64,000 bases of DNA from Cydia pomonella (lineage: Eukaryota > Arthropoda > Insecta > Lepidoptera > Tortricidae). Below, piece after piece: positions 1 through 11,405 of the stretch (positions are counted from its first letter, which is position 1; each line of letters begins with the position of its first letter). The stretch spans positions 8,928,001-8,992,000 of the forward strand of contig NC_084711.1 of NCBI RefSeq assembly GCF_033807575.1, written 5' to 3'. The notes below the pieces were generated by a model, which searched no databases, had not been told where the DNA came from, and saw only the letters and a list, made by a program, of their open reading frames with translations. The position numbers were made by a program, and so were the translations under genes.

Positions 1-1390
1 ACAATAACAACATTATCGTAGTGCATTCATAAGATAATGTTTACGTTGCTAATTGTACCTACAAGTTTAGTTCGTTATGTAATTACTATTCAGTACAATA
101 TTCAATTTAATTGATGATAACGAGCTAACGGCAATGTCACCCACAATTCAAGGGGAAATTGACAATCCTAATTAAGAAGCGGATTTAATTATGTATCTTA
201 TACACAGCTGATTATGTTTGCTTAGGGCACGAGCATGCGAAATATTCTGGATTTGGTGTTATTATATAATTATAATAACACCAAATCCAGAATATTTCGG
301 TATTTTTGTATAGGAATGGTACCTACAAATCCGTAACTAGATTGTTGAAATAACATGAAGTTTTATGTTATAAGTAATACATGGTTGAGATTTCGAAGTA
401 ATACAAATTTTAGTATTTTGAGAAAAATATAAATTAAATTTTGTCCAAGTTTAATAGTTAATAAGTAAACACATATTATGTAAAACTACTAAAGTATCCT
501 TGGAATTATCTCAAGTGTGCTAGAGCAATGCCCCTCATATAGTCAGTAATTAGTCTAGTGTTATGATAACTGCATAACTTATCAGTAATTTTCCAAAGAT
601 ACTGTTGCCCTCACGCAATAAGAGATCCAGATCAATAACCAAATTACGATCACTAAACTGCGCAAAAGATAACTACCTATAAGCGTCGCCGTACGCGCTT
701 CAATAAAAAAATCTTTGGAAGATCAAGCATTCGCGTCTATTTTCGAAGATGCCTCACTTTTCTACTATCAAATTGGTTTCCAGTTCAGTTTAAAATAATA
801 TTTTATTTCGCAACAGGGTGTATAGTGTACCTACAGTTGTATTGATTCATTAATAAGATTTTAGCTTATCGGAACATTTATCTTAAGGTGACCTAGGTAA
901 CAAAAATAGATATCTTGAAGGTGCCCCGCTGGTTTTTGCATCTTGTTCTTGATTGCAAGATATCGTTCGACTGGCGTCATCCATAAATTATAAAAACACA
1001 TAAACTAGTAATAAAGAGTCCATTAATGTCATTAATGTCATATACATAATGTAGATCTTTGTCGAGATTACATAACGTATGTTAATAATAAGTAATCCTG
1101 CAATCCTGTTACTAATAATATAAGTAAACGTGCATGTCTGTGTATGTTTCGATGTTAGTAACGGCAGAAAGCATTGGATAAAATCTAACAAACAACTAAT
1201 TTGTAAGCGTCTGGAGGTAAAATAATTGGTTTGGTAGTGCGTTTAACTTTTTTTATGCGAACGGATTCGTAGTTAATAACTATAGTAATATAGTATTAGA
1301 ATCCTATCATATAGTATTATAGTAAGAATTTGACCAAAAGTGAACTTGGAACCCTCACCGTAGAAATATTATACAAAAACCGAAAATGTT
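1..1390. other. AT-rich DNA with no gene
   Basis: I see no coding signal here. Short open frames on both strands have no family resemblance and no splice context. The only structure is the perfect hairpin at 238-299, listed separately. Confidence 0.6.
238..299. repeat. Perfect 29-bp inverted repeat (hairpin)
   Basis: Bases 238-266 are the exact reverse complement of 271-299, with a 4-base loop (taat). The arms start cgaaatattctgg. A 29-bp perfect stem is unlikely by chance. It may be a tiny palindromic MITE or a young foldback insertion. I see no target-site duplication. Confidence 0.85.
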
Positions 1391-1487
1391 TTAGGGTCGG
1401 CAACGCGCATGTAATATATCTGGTGTTGCAGGCGTCCATAGTTAAGGCGGGCCGTATGCTTGTTTATCACCGACGTGGTAAAAAAAA
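1391..1487 (+). mobile_element. 3' fragment of a poly(A)-ended interspersed repeat
   Basis: This matches, in inverse orientation, the repeat at 19830-20190, 24515-24593 and 42413-42632. Shared landmarks are agggtcggcaacgcgcatgt, gttgcaggcgt, ggcgggccgtatgcttgttt and caccgacgt, followed by eight A. Compared with the other copies it lacks about 20 bases after the ccata segment. It is the 3' end of a retroposon family common in moths. Confidence 0.7.
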
Positions 1488-1499
1488 TGGCCATGTGGT

Positions 1500-2034
1500 C
1501 ATGCTATCGAATGGCAGGTGCACCTTTTTGGTTATAAAATGGCGAATGGCAGCTTTTTGTCAAACTTTCTACACGTGCGGTTTGTGGGCCAACTTTACGC
1601 AGCGGGCGTATAGCGCTCTGCGTGTCCAATATAATAATGCATTTAGGATGCTGTTCAGGTTGCCGCGGTATTGTAGTGCCTCAGCGATGTTTGCTGAGGC
1701 ACGAACAGACTGTTTTTTCGCCATCATGAGGAAGCGATGCGCGTCACTCCTCACTCGCAGCCGAAGCAGCACGAACAGCATCCTAAGGACGCTGGCGCAG
1801 CGTTGGGACTCGCCCCTAGTCAAGCGGTACGTGCAGCTACACTCACCTGTTGCTGTGCTGCCGCGAAACTTATAAATATTATGTAATGTTTTGTTTTGTT
1901 TGTTTTGTCCAATTGTTTGTTTTGTCTAATTAACTGTAATACTAACTCTAGATACATAAGTCATTGTTACCTAACCCTATGGACGTCAAGTTCGAAATAA
2001 ATATTTCAATTCAATTCAATTCAATAAAACCCAA
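1500..2034 (+). mobile_element. LINE (non-LTR retrotransposon) C-terminal fragment
   Basis: An open frame up to the stop at 1873-1875 encodes the tail of a LINE reverse-transcriptase protein. Recognisable stretches are ALRVQYNNAFRMLFRLPRY, MFAEARTD and MRKRCASLL, typical of lepidopteran LINE ORF2 C-termini. After a short 3' UTR the unit ends in four TCAAT-type repeats at about 2007-2034, the usual simple-sequence tail. The catalytic RT core is absent, so this is a 5'-truncated dead copy. The exact clade is not certain. Confidence 0.75.
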
Positions 2035-2035
2035 A

Positions 2036-3362
2036 TTTGCTATGTGGTTATACACAGCGGTATAATGATCTACGCCTCCGCAGTCTGGTGTTACAAAAAC
2101 AGCCAAAAGACGACAATACAAGTATCAACTTTAAACAGCCTGCAACGCACGGCTTGTTTAGCAATTAGAGGAGCACTTCTCCTCGACACCGGGGGCGGCC
2201 CTAGATGCACTGCTAGACATTATACCGCTCCACCTTCAGGTGTAAATGAGGCAGTGCGTCTACAGAATATGCACGCTTAACAGGCCAAAATGGCGTTCTT
2301 ACGCATTTACCAAACTACCATTACCATTTTTGCAAATAGAACCTTTAGTATTCCCACTGATGACTGAATGTCTTTTTACCAAACTGTACACAGTAGAAAT
2401 ATCTCCTAGAGACAAATGGACCAACGACCAGATGTACGTTGAAGAAGGAAGCCAGGTACACGGATGGTTCCAAAAAGACAATGATGTAAGATGTGGGGTT
2501 TATGGTGAGAGACCTAAGCTCAGTGTTAACGTCAGTATGGGCAGACAGGCCTCAATCTTCCAGGCAGCAGTCTTCGCCAGCAATAAATGTGCGGAGATAA
2601 ACCTAAGACACCAACATGTCTACGTCAACTCAGACAGCTAGGCTGCTCTGCTGGCACTAGGATCCCTTGGGTCTAACTCAAATTACTCCAGAACTGTAAA
2701 ATAAACCTAAATTCACTGGCTAACTCCAACAAAGTCATACTTAGATGGGTACCACCGAACGGAAACGAAGAAGCGGACGAACCTGCTAGATAGGGCGCAG
2801 ATACACAGAATCCCTTGGGTATAACTCAAAACTACTCCAGAACTGTAAAACAAACCTAAATGCACTGGCTAACTCCAACAAAGTCATACTTAGATAGGTA
2901 CCACGGAACGGAAACGAAGAAACGGACGAACCTGCTAGATAGGGCGCAGACATACCACTGGCCGGCCCAGAACCGTTCTGTGGAATCACAAAACGGGATG
3001 CATAGTCTCTCCTGAACAACTTATAAAATAACGAGAGCAATCGATTGGTGGGGGTCCGTGAAAGGACAAGAACACTGTAAGTTGAATAAACATGTTTAAA
3101 TTGGATAGAAACAAGATGCGACATGCAGGTTCTGCCAGGAGTCAAGGATGCAATGCACATTCTCTATTCCTATGGACCACTAATGTCAAAAAGAAGTACC
3201 TACTAAGGGCGTACGACTATAGAACATTACGGCGCAAATAATCTGATACTTCCTGGATTCCGCGGGCATTAGTAATGAACTTTAAAGGGCCGTCGCAATA
3301 GATCACTGCTTGGTCGACGTGGCACTCAAAGGCTAGCAAACCCCAAATAATAATAATAATAA
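2036..3362 (+). mobile_element. Decayed R1/Jockey-like LINE fragment with RNase H remnant and (AAT)n tail
   Basis: Frame-shifted pieces read as the end of a LINE ORF2. First comes a post-RT segment (MIYASAVWCYKN, then LQRTACLAIRGALL near 2065-2190). Next is an RNase H-like stretch with QAAVFASNKCAEI and VNSDSQAALLALGS across the stop near 2641. Last is a WVPPNGNEEAD segment near 2748-2780. Several stops and shifts kill the frame. The 3' part ends at the AAT repeats of 3346-3362. A 148-bp tandem duplication lies inside. Confidence 0.65.
2663..2950 (+). repeat. 148-bp tandem duplication inside a LINE relic
   Basis: The segment starting tcccttgggt at 2663 recurs at 2811 with period 148 and about 90% identity. 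It covers the end of the RNase H-like region. Both copies end with gctagatagggcgcaga. The duplication happened inside the element, before or after insertion. Confidence 0.85.
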
Positions 3363-4040
3363 TTCACCGTAGGGCAGCTTGTGACGAGCTGTTGGGGACT
3401 AACGACCCCACGGACCCGAGTATTCCCGAGAATCGGTCAGGGTCTCCGTGTCCGGCGTGTCTTCGTTGGTCGGAGTGGACCCCAAGGGGACTGGGCAGGA
3501 CTCTCAACTCTGGCTTGTGCCTTCATTGGCCGTCCAGAGAGGAGTCGTATGCTCTATGGGTAGAAGTGAAACATGCATAAGACGCTGGCTGTTATCAGCC
3601 ACTGGGTGGAAAGCGACGTACACCTCTCGACACTCCTGAGCCGCTCACACCGATGTTGCTCCTGGTCGTCTTCACGACAGCAGTTTCAGAGGTCTAGTGG
3701 GCAGCAAGTCACCGCCTGCCTTGTTAACTAATGAAAACATTGTTTTGGCAGGTGCCAGGACGTCTTTGATATAACCCAGTCTCATAGTCCACCCAGACTT
3801 TAATCCATAGACCGTTATACTGTTCACTTTTTCTACAATAGTCAATGCCTGCTGCGACCGGTTCATGGGTGTCTATTGTTGCGCCTATAAACGGGTTCCA
3901 GCAGGCGTTCTACCAGACATTAAAGCTCTCCTAGAGCCCTCTACGTGTGGAATCTATATCCCCACGCAAGCTTATCTCTTGATACCCGGTCTTTTGACCG
4001 GGATATACAGGCCCGTGAAATCCAAGGAGATAATATTAAT
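3363..4040 (+). repeat. Interspersed repeat, copy 1 of a family shared with 20225-20520
   Basis: Bases 3370-3660 match 20225-20520 through gacgagctgttgggg, cgaccccacg, ggccgtccagag, ggagtcgt, gaaacatgcataag, cagccactgggt and ctgagccgc. The downstream part (to about 4040) looks like the continuation of the same retroposon 3' region, but it has no second copy here to confirm it. Short open frames inside it are not convincing proteins. Confidence 0.6.
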
Positions 4041-5721
4041 ATTCATTTTAAAAATCAAATCTGTACCTACTCATTGATGGTTTCAATGTAGTTACCTAAG
4101 TAATTTGCATTACATGATTTTAAATGCTATAATTATTGACATTACTCAGGTAGCGAAGTACTTATTATCTAGTTACGAGTATTTTAGGTACCTATTTGTA
4201 CTAGTCCTTCTATGTTTCGTTCTTCGTCAGCTGCAAAAATATATATCGAGAGAATCGTCTCATAAATATGGTACTACGCTCTTAATACACTGCAATAAGA
4301 TGCTATGGGACATATTTTTGAGTAAGATGTGTACACCCATATTTTTACACTTGACTGTAAGTACACGGATACTTCACTAATATGTAGTCAACATTTACTG
4401 TAGATCTATAGTAGCGTATTGATACATAGGCCAAGTACGAAAAAAAAAACTACTTCCTATCCTCGTTTTTGTAATCAAGCCACAAAAATACACACGATGG
4501 TTTTTTTTCCTTTACATTGAACTTAAAGGCTCCCCCTTATCATATATACATATATGATAAGAGGAGAAATAATAGGTATTTTATAAAGGATAGAATATAA
4601 CGGCATTCTATAAGATAGGCATTTGACGACGCGTGCCTTGACTCGTATTGTCACGTTATAAAAGGCTTTTGACAAATCTGCACGTCACCTTGGATGACTC
4701 TTACTATAGACTACTGAAAACGACGAGGGAAAGCATGAGGTTTCTTTTCTATTAGGCATACAGTTTGCATGAAAGGGCGCTTAAAGGGTGTTTAAAGGTG
4801 TTGTGTAAGATTGTCCCCAAATATTACTTTATTAAATGATTACAATAAAATATTTTACACATTGCCAGATAAGCGCGATAACTATTCTATAAAATGACTA
4901 CTGCAAATGACAATTTTTATTATACAAGATGTAAAAAAATAGTAAGTAGGAAAAAGTAGAAGAAATTTATTTTTGATGCGGAAATGTATTATCTAAGAAG
5001 GGATGATTACGAAAGGAAGACACATTTTTTTTGACGCCCTTTGTGATAGGTGTTTTCTATGTAAGTAAGTATTTATAAATGTGTATATATTATATATTTC
5101 TCGAATATCTCGCCGAGAAGTTTTGATAATTTAAACAAAAAACATATTATTTTAATTTTATTGTCTTTATTACAAATTAGAATCATAGGAGTCGTAGGTG
5201 AAATCAATAAACAAACAAATGGTATTTTTAGTTACCTTAAATTAACTACACTTAATAATCAATAAGTGTTTAAAAATAGGAGAGGTGGTACCTAAGTTTT
5301 TTATAATTATTAGGTACTCTAACAGTAGAATGGTTAACAATTTAATAATATATAACTTGCACCTATTCGCCATACCTACAAGTTGTGTCAAAGATCGTTT
5401 CAAATTATATTTCGTCAATTATACCAGTTGCTCCATGTAAAATAATATTTAATTAAATGAAAAATTACTAGTAAAATAAAATCATTAAAATGTCTAATAA
5501 CATTACAGAGGTAATTAAAAACTTTATTTACTGAAAAAAGCTTTTCCTGCTAACATACATTAAAAATACCTACTGTTTAATAATTATATGTATTATATTT
5601 TGTTTATTTATCACAAGAGATTAATTTATCGAGTTCTCGAGGCATTGAGATTTTCCCGTCTCGACGAACGACAAATTTCTCGAGAGATTTCGCTTCGAGA
5701 ATTCTCAAGCAGAAATTATAT
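4041..5721. other. AT-rich intergenic DNA
   Basis: There is no gene. It holds a small palindrome at 4536-4561 (12-bp arms, cttatcatatat) and the repeat at 4610-4700. The open frame at 4105-4380 has no family features. Confidence 0.55.
4610..4700 (+). repeat. Short interspersed repeat, copy 1
   Basis: This matches 8330-8425. Both contain gacgcgt, ccttgactcgta, gtca(c/t)gtta, aaaggt/c and ttgacaaatctgc, followed by cgtca and ggatg. The full element cannot be defined from two partial copies. Confidence 0.6.
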
Positions 5722-5811
5722 AAATATCGTTTTCTAGGTACCTATCCACAATACAAGCCTTATTGAGCTTCCTGTGGGACTTAGTCAATTTGTGTAACAA
5801 TGTCCTATAAT
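5722..5811 (+). mobile_element. 3' fragment of tRNA-derived SINE family 1
   Basis: This matches the tail half of the SINE at 11406-11682: atatcgtt, tacc..acaatacaagcc, ttattgagctt, ctgtgggact, agtcaatttgtgtaa, aatgtcctataat. The tRNA-like head is missing. Confidence 0.75.
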
Positions 5812-5828
5812 TTATAATTTGCAAAGAC

Positions 5829-6160
5829 TCCTGCAAGCGTGACATGGAATGCTTTGGCGTCGGTACCGGCGACTGGGTCGAACGAGCTGCATTGAGACCC
5901 GAGTGGCGTAGAGACCTATGCGTGGGAGTGGAGAAGCACGACGAAGTGTGTCTGGAAAACTTGAGACATAAAAGACACAGGCGTCACCAGGCTGGTAGCC
6001 TGGTCTCATATCTAGAGGCGCAACATATGCGACTTATGCGGCAAGAAGTGCCGTGCAGCGATAGGCTTGTATAGCCATAAGCGGAAATGCATTGGCCGTC
6101 TCAAGTGTCGCAACCGCTCTCGACACAACGACGCTGACCCCAGATTGTAAAATAAAAAAA
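5829..6160 (+). mobile_element. LINE C-terminal fragment with a C2H2 finger
   Basis: Bases 6026-6097 encode a C2H2-type finger (ICDLCGKKCRAAIGLYSHKR then KC), ending in a stop at about 6147. This finger is a common C-terminal feature of animal LINE ORF2 proteins. The preceding 200 bases are broken in all frames but look like the same ORF. An A-rich stretch follows at 6151-6164. It is a dead 5'-truncated copy. Confidence 0.6.
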
Positions 6161-6241
6161 AAACAACGGGTTGCACTTCGGGAATGCCGGCAGAAGTGAA
6201 AACTTGAATATTAACGTTGTGCATTTTTGATATTTTGGAAT

Positions 6242-6260
6242 AGTTAGGGTATAATTTTGC
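6242..6260 (+). repeat. Left target-site duplication of SINE family 2
   Basis: The 19 bases starting agttaggg are identical to 6587-6605, on either side of the SINE. This is the mark of L1-style target-primed insertion. Confidence 0.9.
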
Positions 6261-6586
6261 GAAAGCGCTGGTGGCCTAGCGGTAAGAGCGTGCGACTTGC
6301 AATCCGGAGGTCGCGGGTTCAAACCCCGGCTCGTACCAATGAGTTTTTCGGAACTTATGTACGAAATATCATTCGATATTTACCAGTCGCTTTTCGGTGA
6401 AGGAAAACATCGAGAGGAAACCGGACTAATCCCAACAAGGCCTAGTTTACCCTCTGGGTTGGAAGGTCAGATGGCAGTCGCTTTCGTAAAAACTAGTGCC
6501 TACGCCAAATCTTGGGATTAGTTGTCAAGCGGACCCCAGGCTCCCATGAGCCGTGGCAAAATGCCGGGACAACGCGAGGAAGAAGA
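6261..6586 (+). mobile_element. Complete tRNA-derived SINE (family 2)
   Basis: The head has tRNA-like internal promoter boxes: A box tggcctagcggt near 6271 and B box gggttcaaacccc near 6317. It is not a functional tRNA gene, because the sequence runs on into a conserved SINE body (tcggaacttatgtacgaaat, ttttcggtgaaggaaaa, ggattagttgtcaagcgga). It ends in a GA-rich tail (gaggaagaag). Perfect 19-bp target-site duplications flank it, so the insertion is fairly young. Confidence 0.9.
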
Positions 6587-6605
6587 AGTTAGGGTATAAT
6601 TTTGC
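6587..6605 (+). repeat. Right target-site duplication of SINE family 2
   Basis: An exact copy of 6242-6260, directly after the SINE tail. Confidence 0.9.
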
Positions 6606-7447
6606 ACGAATTGCTTTAATTATCAGTATAAAAATGACAGTAGTCATTTATGTGGTAAAATACAATATTCATTTATTGCGCTATCGTACACAAACATGAC
6701 AATTTATATTACATTAAAAACTTAACACTTCAGAACTAGTACAATTAAAAAATCTACTTCCATCCATAAACTCAACGACTCGTACACCATCATCATTACT
6801 AGAACCATCATAGGGTTTCTCGATCAGGTCACGTGTCCGTCTTACGAATTTTCAATCTGACGAATCTGTCGGTCACGTGACCTGTCGCGAGTTTAACATT
6901 CTTTCCCCATCACAAAAATTGCACAGCGCCGCTAAAGAAGTTTTCTATATATTATATTATTAATACTTAAGACTTATTCATGTTTGGTATTGATGTGTCA
7001 CTGGTATTATCCGTTAATTTCGGCAACGCAGTCGATTGGCTTACATAAGGAGGTTATCGGTTAACCTATGAGTATGTAGTACAGCGTCAAATTGAGATGA
7101 CGTTGGCTTTTGTTTTAGAATTAGAACATATTTAGTTATCGTTACAGTTCTGTGAGCTGATAAAGAATAAGTATGGCACGCTGAAAAAATAAAAGAGTGA
7201 AGATACTTCGGAAATTATTTGCGTTGCGGGCATAGACTTTAATTGTTGATCCATTTAAGGTTCAAGCTATAGGTAATTTGGTTGTCAATAATAACGGTAT
7301 GAAATGTCCAATGTAAAGAAAACCCTAAGTGGCTCTGGTTTTTTAATTTGTATTTTAAGGTAAGTTTAAGAATAAATATTCTTAAGCTTTTAGTCCACTG
7401 GTGATAGATTTGGTTGAATATAAAATATTAACAAGATAAATACAGTC
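6606..7447. other. Intergenic DNA with an E-box hairpin
   Basis: No gene. An imperfect palindrome at 6824-6882 has perfect 11-bp ends (caggtcacgtg / cacgtgacctg), placing two CACGTG hexamers about 40 bases apart. Nothing else is recognisable. Confidence 0.5.
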
Positions 7448-7569
7448 ACCTGCAATAATCTGTTACACAACGAAGGTCGCCAAAATATCTGACACGATCT
7501 TATTTGTAGAGCCATAAGAGTGTGTCACATATTTTTGCGGCCTTCGAAGAGTAACATATTGTCGCAGGT
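7448..7569. mobile_element. Palindromic MITE, TACAGTC-end family
   Basis: Nearly the whole element is an inverted repeat. The left arm begins acctgcaataatctgttaca and the right arm ends gtaacatattgtcgcaggt, preceded on the left by tacagtc. The internal motif cgaaggtcgcc pairs with ggccttcg. There is no coding capacity. Confidence 0.8.
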
Positions 7570-7570
7570 C

Positions 7571-7867
7571 GCAGGAGTCGGTGATCCGCTTGGTGACTAA
7601 TCCAAAGATAAAGCGTAGGCACAATTTTTTACGAAAACAACTGCTATCTGACTTTTTAACCCAGAGGGAAATTAGGCCTTATGGGGATAAGTAAGATAAG
7701 GGGCTTCCTCGTGATGGTTTCCTTCACAGATGTGACTAATAAATATCAAATGATATATAGTACATTAGTTCCGAAAAACTCATTAGTACGAGCCAGGGTT
7801 CGAAGTGTTCGAACCCACAAGCGGATTGAAATCTGCACGCTCTTACCGCCAGGCTACTAGCGCTCTC
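7571..7867 (-). mobile_element. SINE family 2, diverged minus-strand copy
   Basis: Read on the minus strand it has the same order as 6261-6586: gagcgct, a tRNA-like head with B-box region near 7797-7825, gagtttttcggaactaatgt, the gaggaagc segment, then ggattagt and caccaagcggat. It carries many substitutions and lacks the terminal GA tail. It is older than the 6261 copy. Confidence 0.8.
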
Positions 7868-7959
7868 AAAATATCAATTAAATACCACAGAAATTAAATG
7901 CACAGTCAGCATGAACGGAGGTGGATGAGACTACTTATAACATATAGTTATAGATTATG

Positions 7960-8312
7960 GAAGGTGGAGGTAAGGAATGGAATCTCCATGTCCAAAAAGT
8001 GTCATCAAAAAACCTTAAATAGGTGGCGCTACAATACCTAGAATACATGAAAAAATAATCAAATCATAGACAGCGCACTTCACTCCGTCAATAACGCCTA
8101 GGTTCTTAGCGACTCTAGCGCTACTCTGGAGAGGTTTGGAACTATTATTTATAGCTGACAGCTGGACACTTTTGCAACAGTTCTACCTTAAAAGATTTCA
8201 CTCCCCTTTTAATTGCATACTCCATAATATAGATATACTAGTAGATGTCATAAATGTTAATGAGTAAATGTTATTTTGAGGTTGTGCAATAAAGAGGATT
8301 TGTATTGTATTG
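7960..8312 (+). repeat. Interspersed repeat ending in a TGTATTG tail
   Basis: I recognise this as a sequence widespread in moths (ggtggcgctacaataccta, gcgcacttcactccgtcaa, gacagctggacactttt). It ends in gtgcaataaagaggatttg plus a tgtattgtattg tail. It has no convincing ORF and is probably a retroposon 3' region. Confidence 0.55.
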
Positions 8313-8329
8313 TAGATCGTGCCATTCAC

Positions 8330-8425
8330 AAAGACGCGTATATACCTTGACTCGTAAAGTCATGTTATTAAAGGTTAGATTTGACAAATCTGCTCGTCAT
8401 CGAGGATGTTACGAACTATATATAT
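8330..8425 (+). repeat. Short interspersed repeat, copy 2
   Basis: Partner of 4610-4700, about 80% identical by eye. Confidence 0.6.
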
Positions 8426-9545
8426 TTCAATCTAGGTCGTAGATCCACATAGATATAATGAGTAGACCAATTGTACTGTGAAATATACTTTTGGCTTCTT
8501 ATTTTATCCCCTATTGATGCTAACTATACTGTTAATATTAGACTATTGCAGAGGCCGGGAAAGGGCAATTCGTGAATAAGTTTCGATTTGGACAAAGTCG
8601 AATCCACGAATTGCCGTTCCTGCCGAGGCATATATAGTGCTGCTTTTCTCTAATGAAATCAGGTAAAATAATCATAATTTAAACATGAACCAGCACTTAA
8701 ATCGAACCTTAACATCAAAAACGTTAAAAACAATTTCCCTCTATAATTATTTTTAAAAGTTAAGGGCACAACTATTCTGCCATTTAGTGCCATTCAACAT
8801 TCGCTCATTCAATATAATTGTGCAATATAAGCTGTATTTGCACGCATGAGATCCTTAAAAAAGTATAAAAGTTATATAGTCTTTGATTTTATTAAGCAGT
8901 ATTCGCACGATCATACACGTCGGTCTTACACGACTCTATCCTATAGCTTGAAATGATGCTGACCTGGTCGTGTAGACGTAGCCCGCAGCTATATTAATTG
9001 GCTGTATGCGTTTTTCTTAGTGGATACATGTTTAAAAAAATTAAAAAACAATACAGTAATATTATAATAATAAACAATAAACTTTCCCGTCCGCTAAAAC
9101 ACGACAATAATGGTTTGAATTTTTTAATTTGTGTTTGACCATAACGAAGAATTTCCCGTACTATTTTTGCTGCAGTAAGGTGAACATTTCCGAGCATATT
9201 GAAGAAAATGATATTTTTTGTAGACCGTCTAACATTTTATAGAGTTCTTGACAGTATCTATACGTATACGAGTATAATCGGTATCATATGACAATATAAA
9301 ACCAAATAAAAACACATATGATCATAACACTAATTTACCTACATTAATGGTTTAGTCCAAACAGCTCTTTGAATCAAATTTTAAACACGTGATATAAAAT
9401 AATTCCAAGAATGTACTGATATAAAAACGTGAACTCGTAAATTCGCCAAAGGATATAAATTACTTCGACACTTTATTGCGATTTTTTTTTAAGTTTGCGA
9501 ATACACTGTATTTAAAAATCAATTCGAAGTTAAAGAACTAAAATT
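8426..9545. other. AT-rich intergenic DNA
   Basis: No gene. A short inverted repeat lies at 8566-8625 (gggcaattcgtg ... cacgaattgccg). The minus-strand open frame at 8994-9197 has no supporting features. Confidence 0.5.
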
Positions 9546-9660
9546 TACTACTACTACTACCTACTATTTAATGGCGCAGCGACCCAAAATGGGTCTTGGC
9601 CTCCGACACGAGTAAACGCCAGTTGTCTCGAGCCTGCGCAATCTCCAACTGAAATTATGG
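9546..9660 (-). repeat. Fragment of an interspersed repeat
   Basis: The stretch atggcgcagcgacccaaaat, gggtcttggcctccgacac is familiar from moth genomes as a retroelement remnant. Only this copy is in the window, so the boundaries are approximate. Confidence 0.4.
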
Positions 9661-11405
9661 CTTTTACGAAATTAGGGTTTTTTACATTTTTGTAAAACGT
9701 AGTTAGGCAGCAGTCCTTAAACTAAGTACCTGAGGGCTTGCTCGGCGCTTACGCAACTCCTTTATCGATCGGTCGCGCCTGCGTAACGCTCATTCCGCTC
9801 TAAACAGGTCGTTCACCCCAGCCCACAGATCACTTAGCTGCTAGATGGAGCATAATTATAACAATACCACTCGTAGCTCGTAGTCTCCACTCATGATTAG
9901 TTGCCCCGTTCCGATGAAGCGTAAGATTGCAAGTGCCCGTTTTAGATTTGTCAACTATTACAAATCGTAGTTGTAATTAGGAAGTTTAGGAACAAAAACA
10001 AGTAAAAATGTTGTTCACGCCGCTTCGCTGCGTTTACCACTGAATTTAATGTTTATTCTAATTTTAACCTATTTATAGAGCACATATTATATGCCGGATC
10101 CTTCATCCCCCACACAAGGTTTGATAATACACAACAACCAAACTGTTTTTTTTTTTCGTAATCGACCCTCTTTTTTCTGAAAGCCACTTATAAATAACCC
10201 TATATCACCCGTACCAAAACGATAAAATAATGGATATCTCATATTTAAAGTTAATTAATTAATTTTTATGGGTTAATAGATTCAACTCCACGCTGAAAAA
10301 TACGAACATACCCACATACACATGATTACATACCTATTGTTTATTTATGCCGATTATGATTTTACCAGTCTATGTATGTACCTACATATACTGGTAAAAT
10401 CATACTCGGGTTAAGAAATAGAGTTCTAGGAGTATCTAAATATTGGCTGTTGTCCCACAAAATAATGTAAGAAGCAACTGAGTTAAGCAACTTGCACTCA
10501 ATAATGCGGAGTCTGAAGAGATATGTCTGCCCAGCCATTCACACAAAATACGCAGATTTCGAACCACCGTATCAGCAGGCAGCTGCCTTCTGACATAATT
10601 GACGTAATTTAAATTATTACCAATCAATGCGTCACCGGCAAACACTCAAATATTATCTTGAATGTAAGAGCGTATAATACATAACTTACTTCAGAAATTG
10701 CCCATAAACCTATATATCTATTACTTTATCGCTTCGGGTAAATTATTTAAACAGTTGAATTAAAAACGACATATCAAAGCGTTGATGTCTAATGCACCGA
10801 CAACAAAAGAAGACCACAACGATGTAGGTTAACATTACCTTTACATCCTCAAGGACCATTAAGTAAAATTAATGCAGATACCGATCATGACATGGTGTTC
10901 AATTTTGTGAGTAACGAAACACCTCATATCAATTCATTTCGTGGCAATGGTAAATCGATGGCATGTGAGACATGCGACACTGGCTGATTGCTTTGTTTAC
11001 ATTCACTGGATACTAGTTGTATGAATTAATGGCAAGTAGACCCCTTCCATATTTTTCTACAGCAACATTTATAGGTATGTATATTTATTTGATTTACTTT
11101 TGCTGTTGTAATTGTATAGCACCGCTCACAATCTCTCTGCTTAGCCTTAAGGTTGACTGGTAGAGAATGCCTAATGGCATTAAGTCCGCCTTTTGTACTG
11201 TAAGGTTTTTCTTTTGTGCAATAAAGGTCGAATAAATAAACCATTGTATTATGTAGAAAACATTCAGTCTTCCTTGTTTTATCTGCCAAAGTTACCATGT
11301 TCAGTAGGCCTAAACATCATCCAAATATGACACAAGAAGAAGTATCTATTATCCAAATATTTCCTTCGTTTAGGCACCGAATAAGTAAAAGTGTTATCAG
11401 TTTAT
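9661..11405. other. Intergenic DNA, no gene seen
   Basis: A hairpin at 10355-10404 has 22-bp arms with one mismatch (tatgattttaccagt.../...actggtaaaatcata) and a 6-base loop. The minus-strand open frames at 10436-10645 and 11026-11298 have neither motifs nor splice context. Confidence 0.5.
10355..10404. repeat. 22-bp hairpin
   Basis: Arms 10355-10376 and 10383-10404 pair with one mismatch. It could be a tiny foldback element or a structured transcript. Nothing else supports a function. Confidence 0.7.

Noticed and set aside
6262..6340. tRNA gene
   Set aside because: It has A and B boxes but runs on into a conserved SINE body with target-site duplications, so it is a SINE head.
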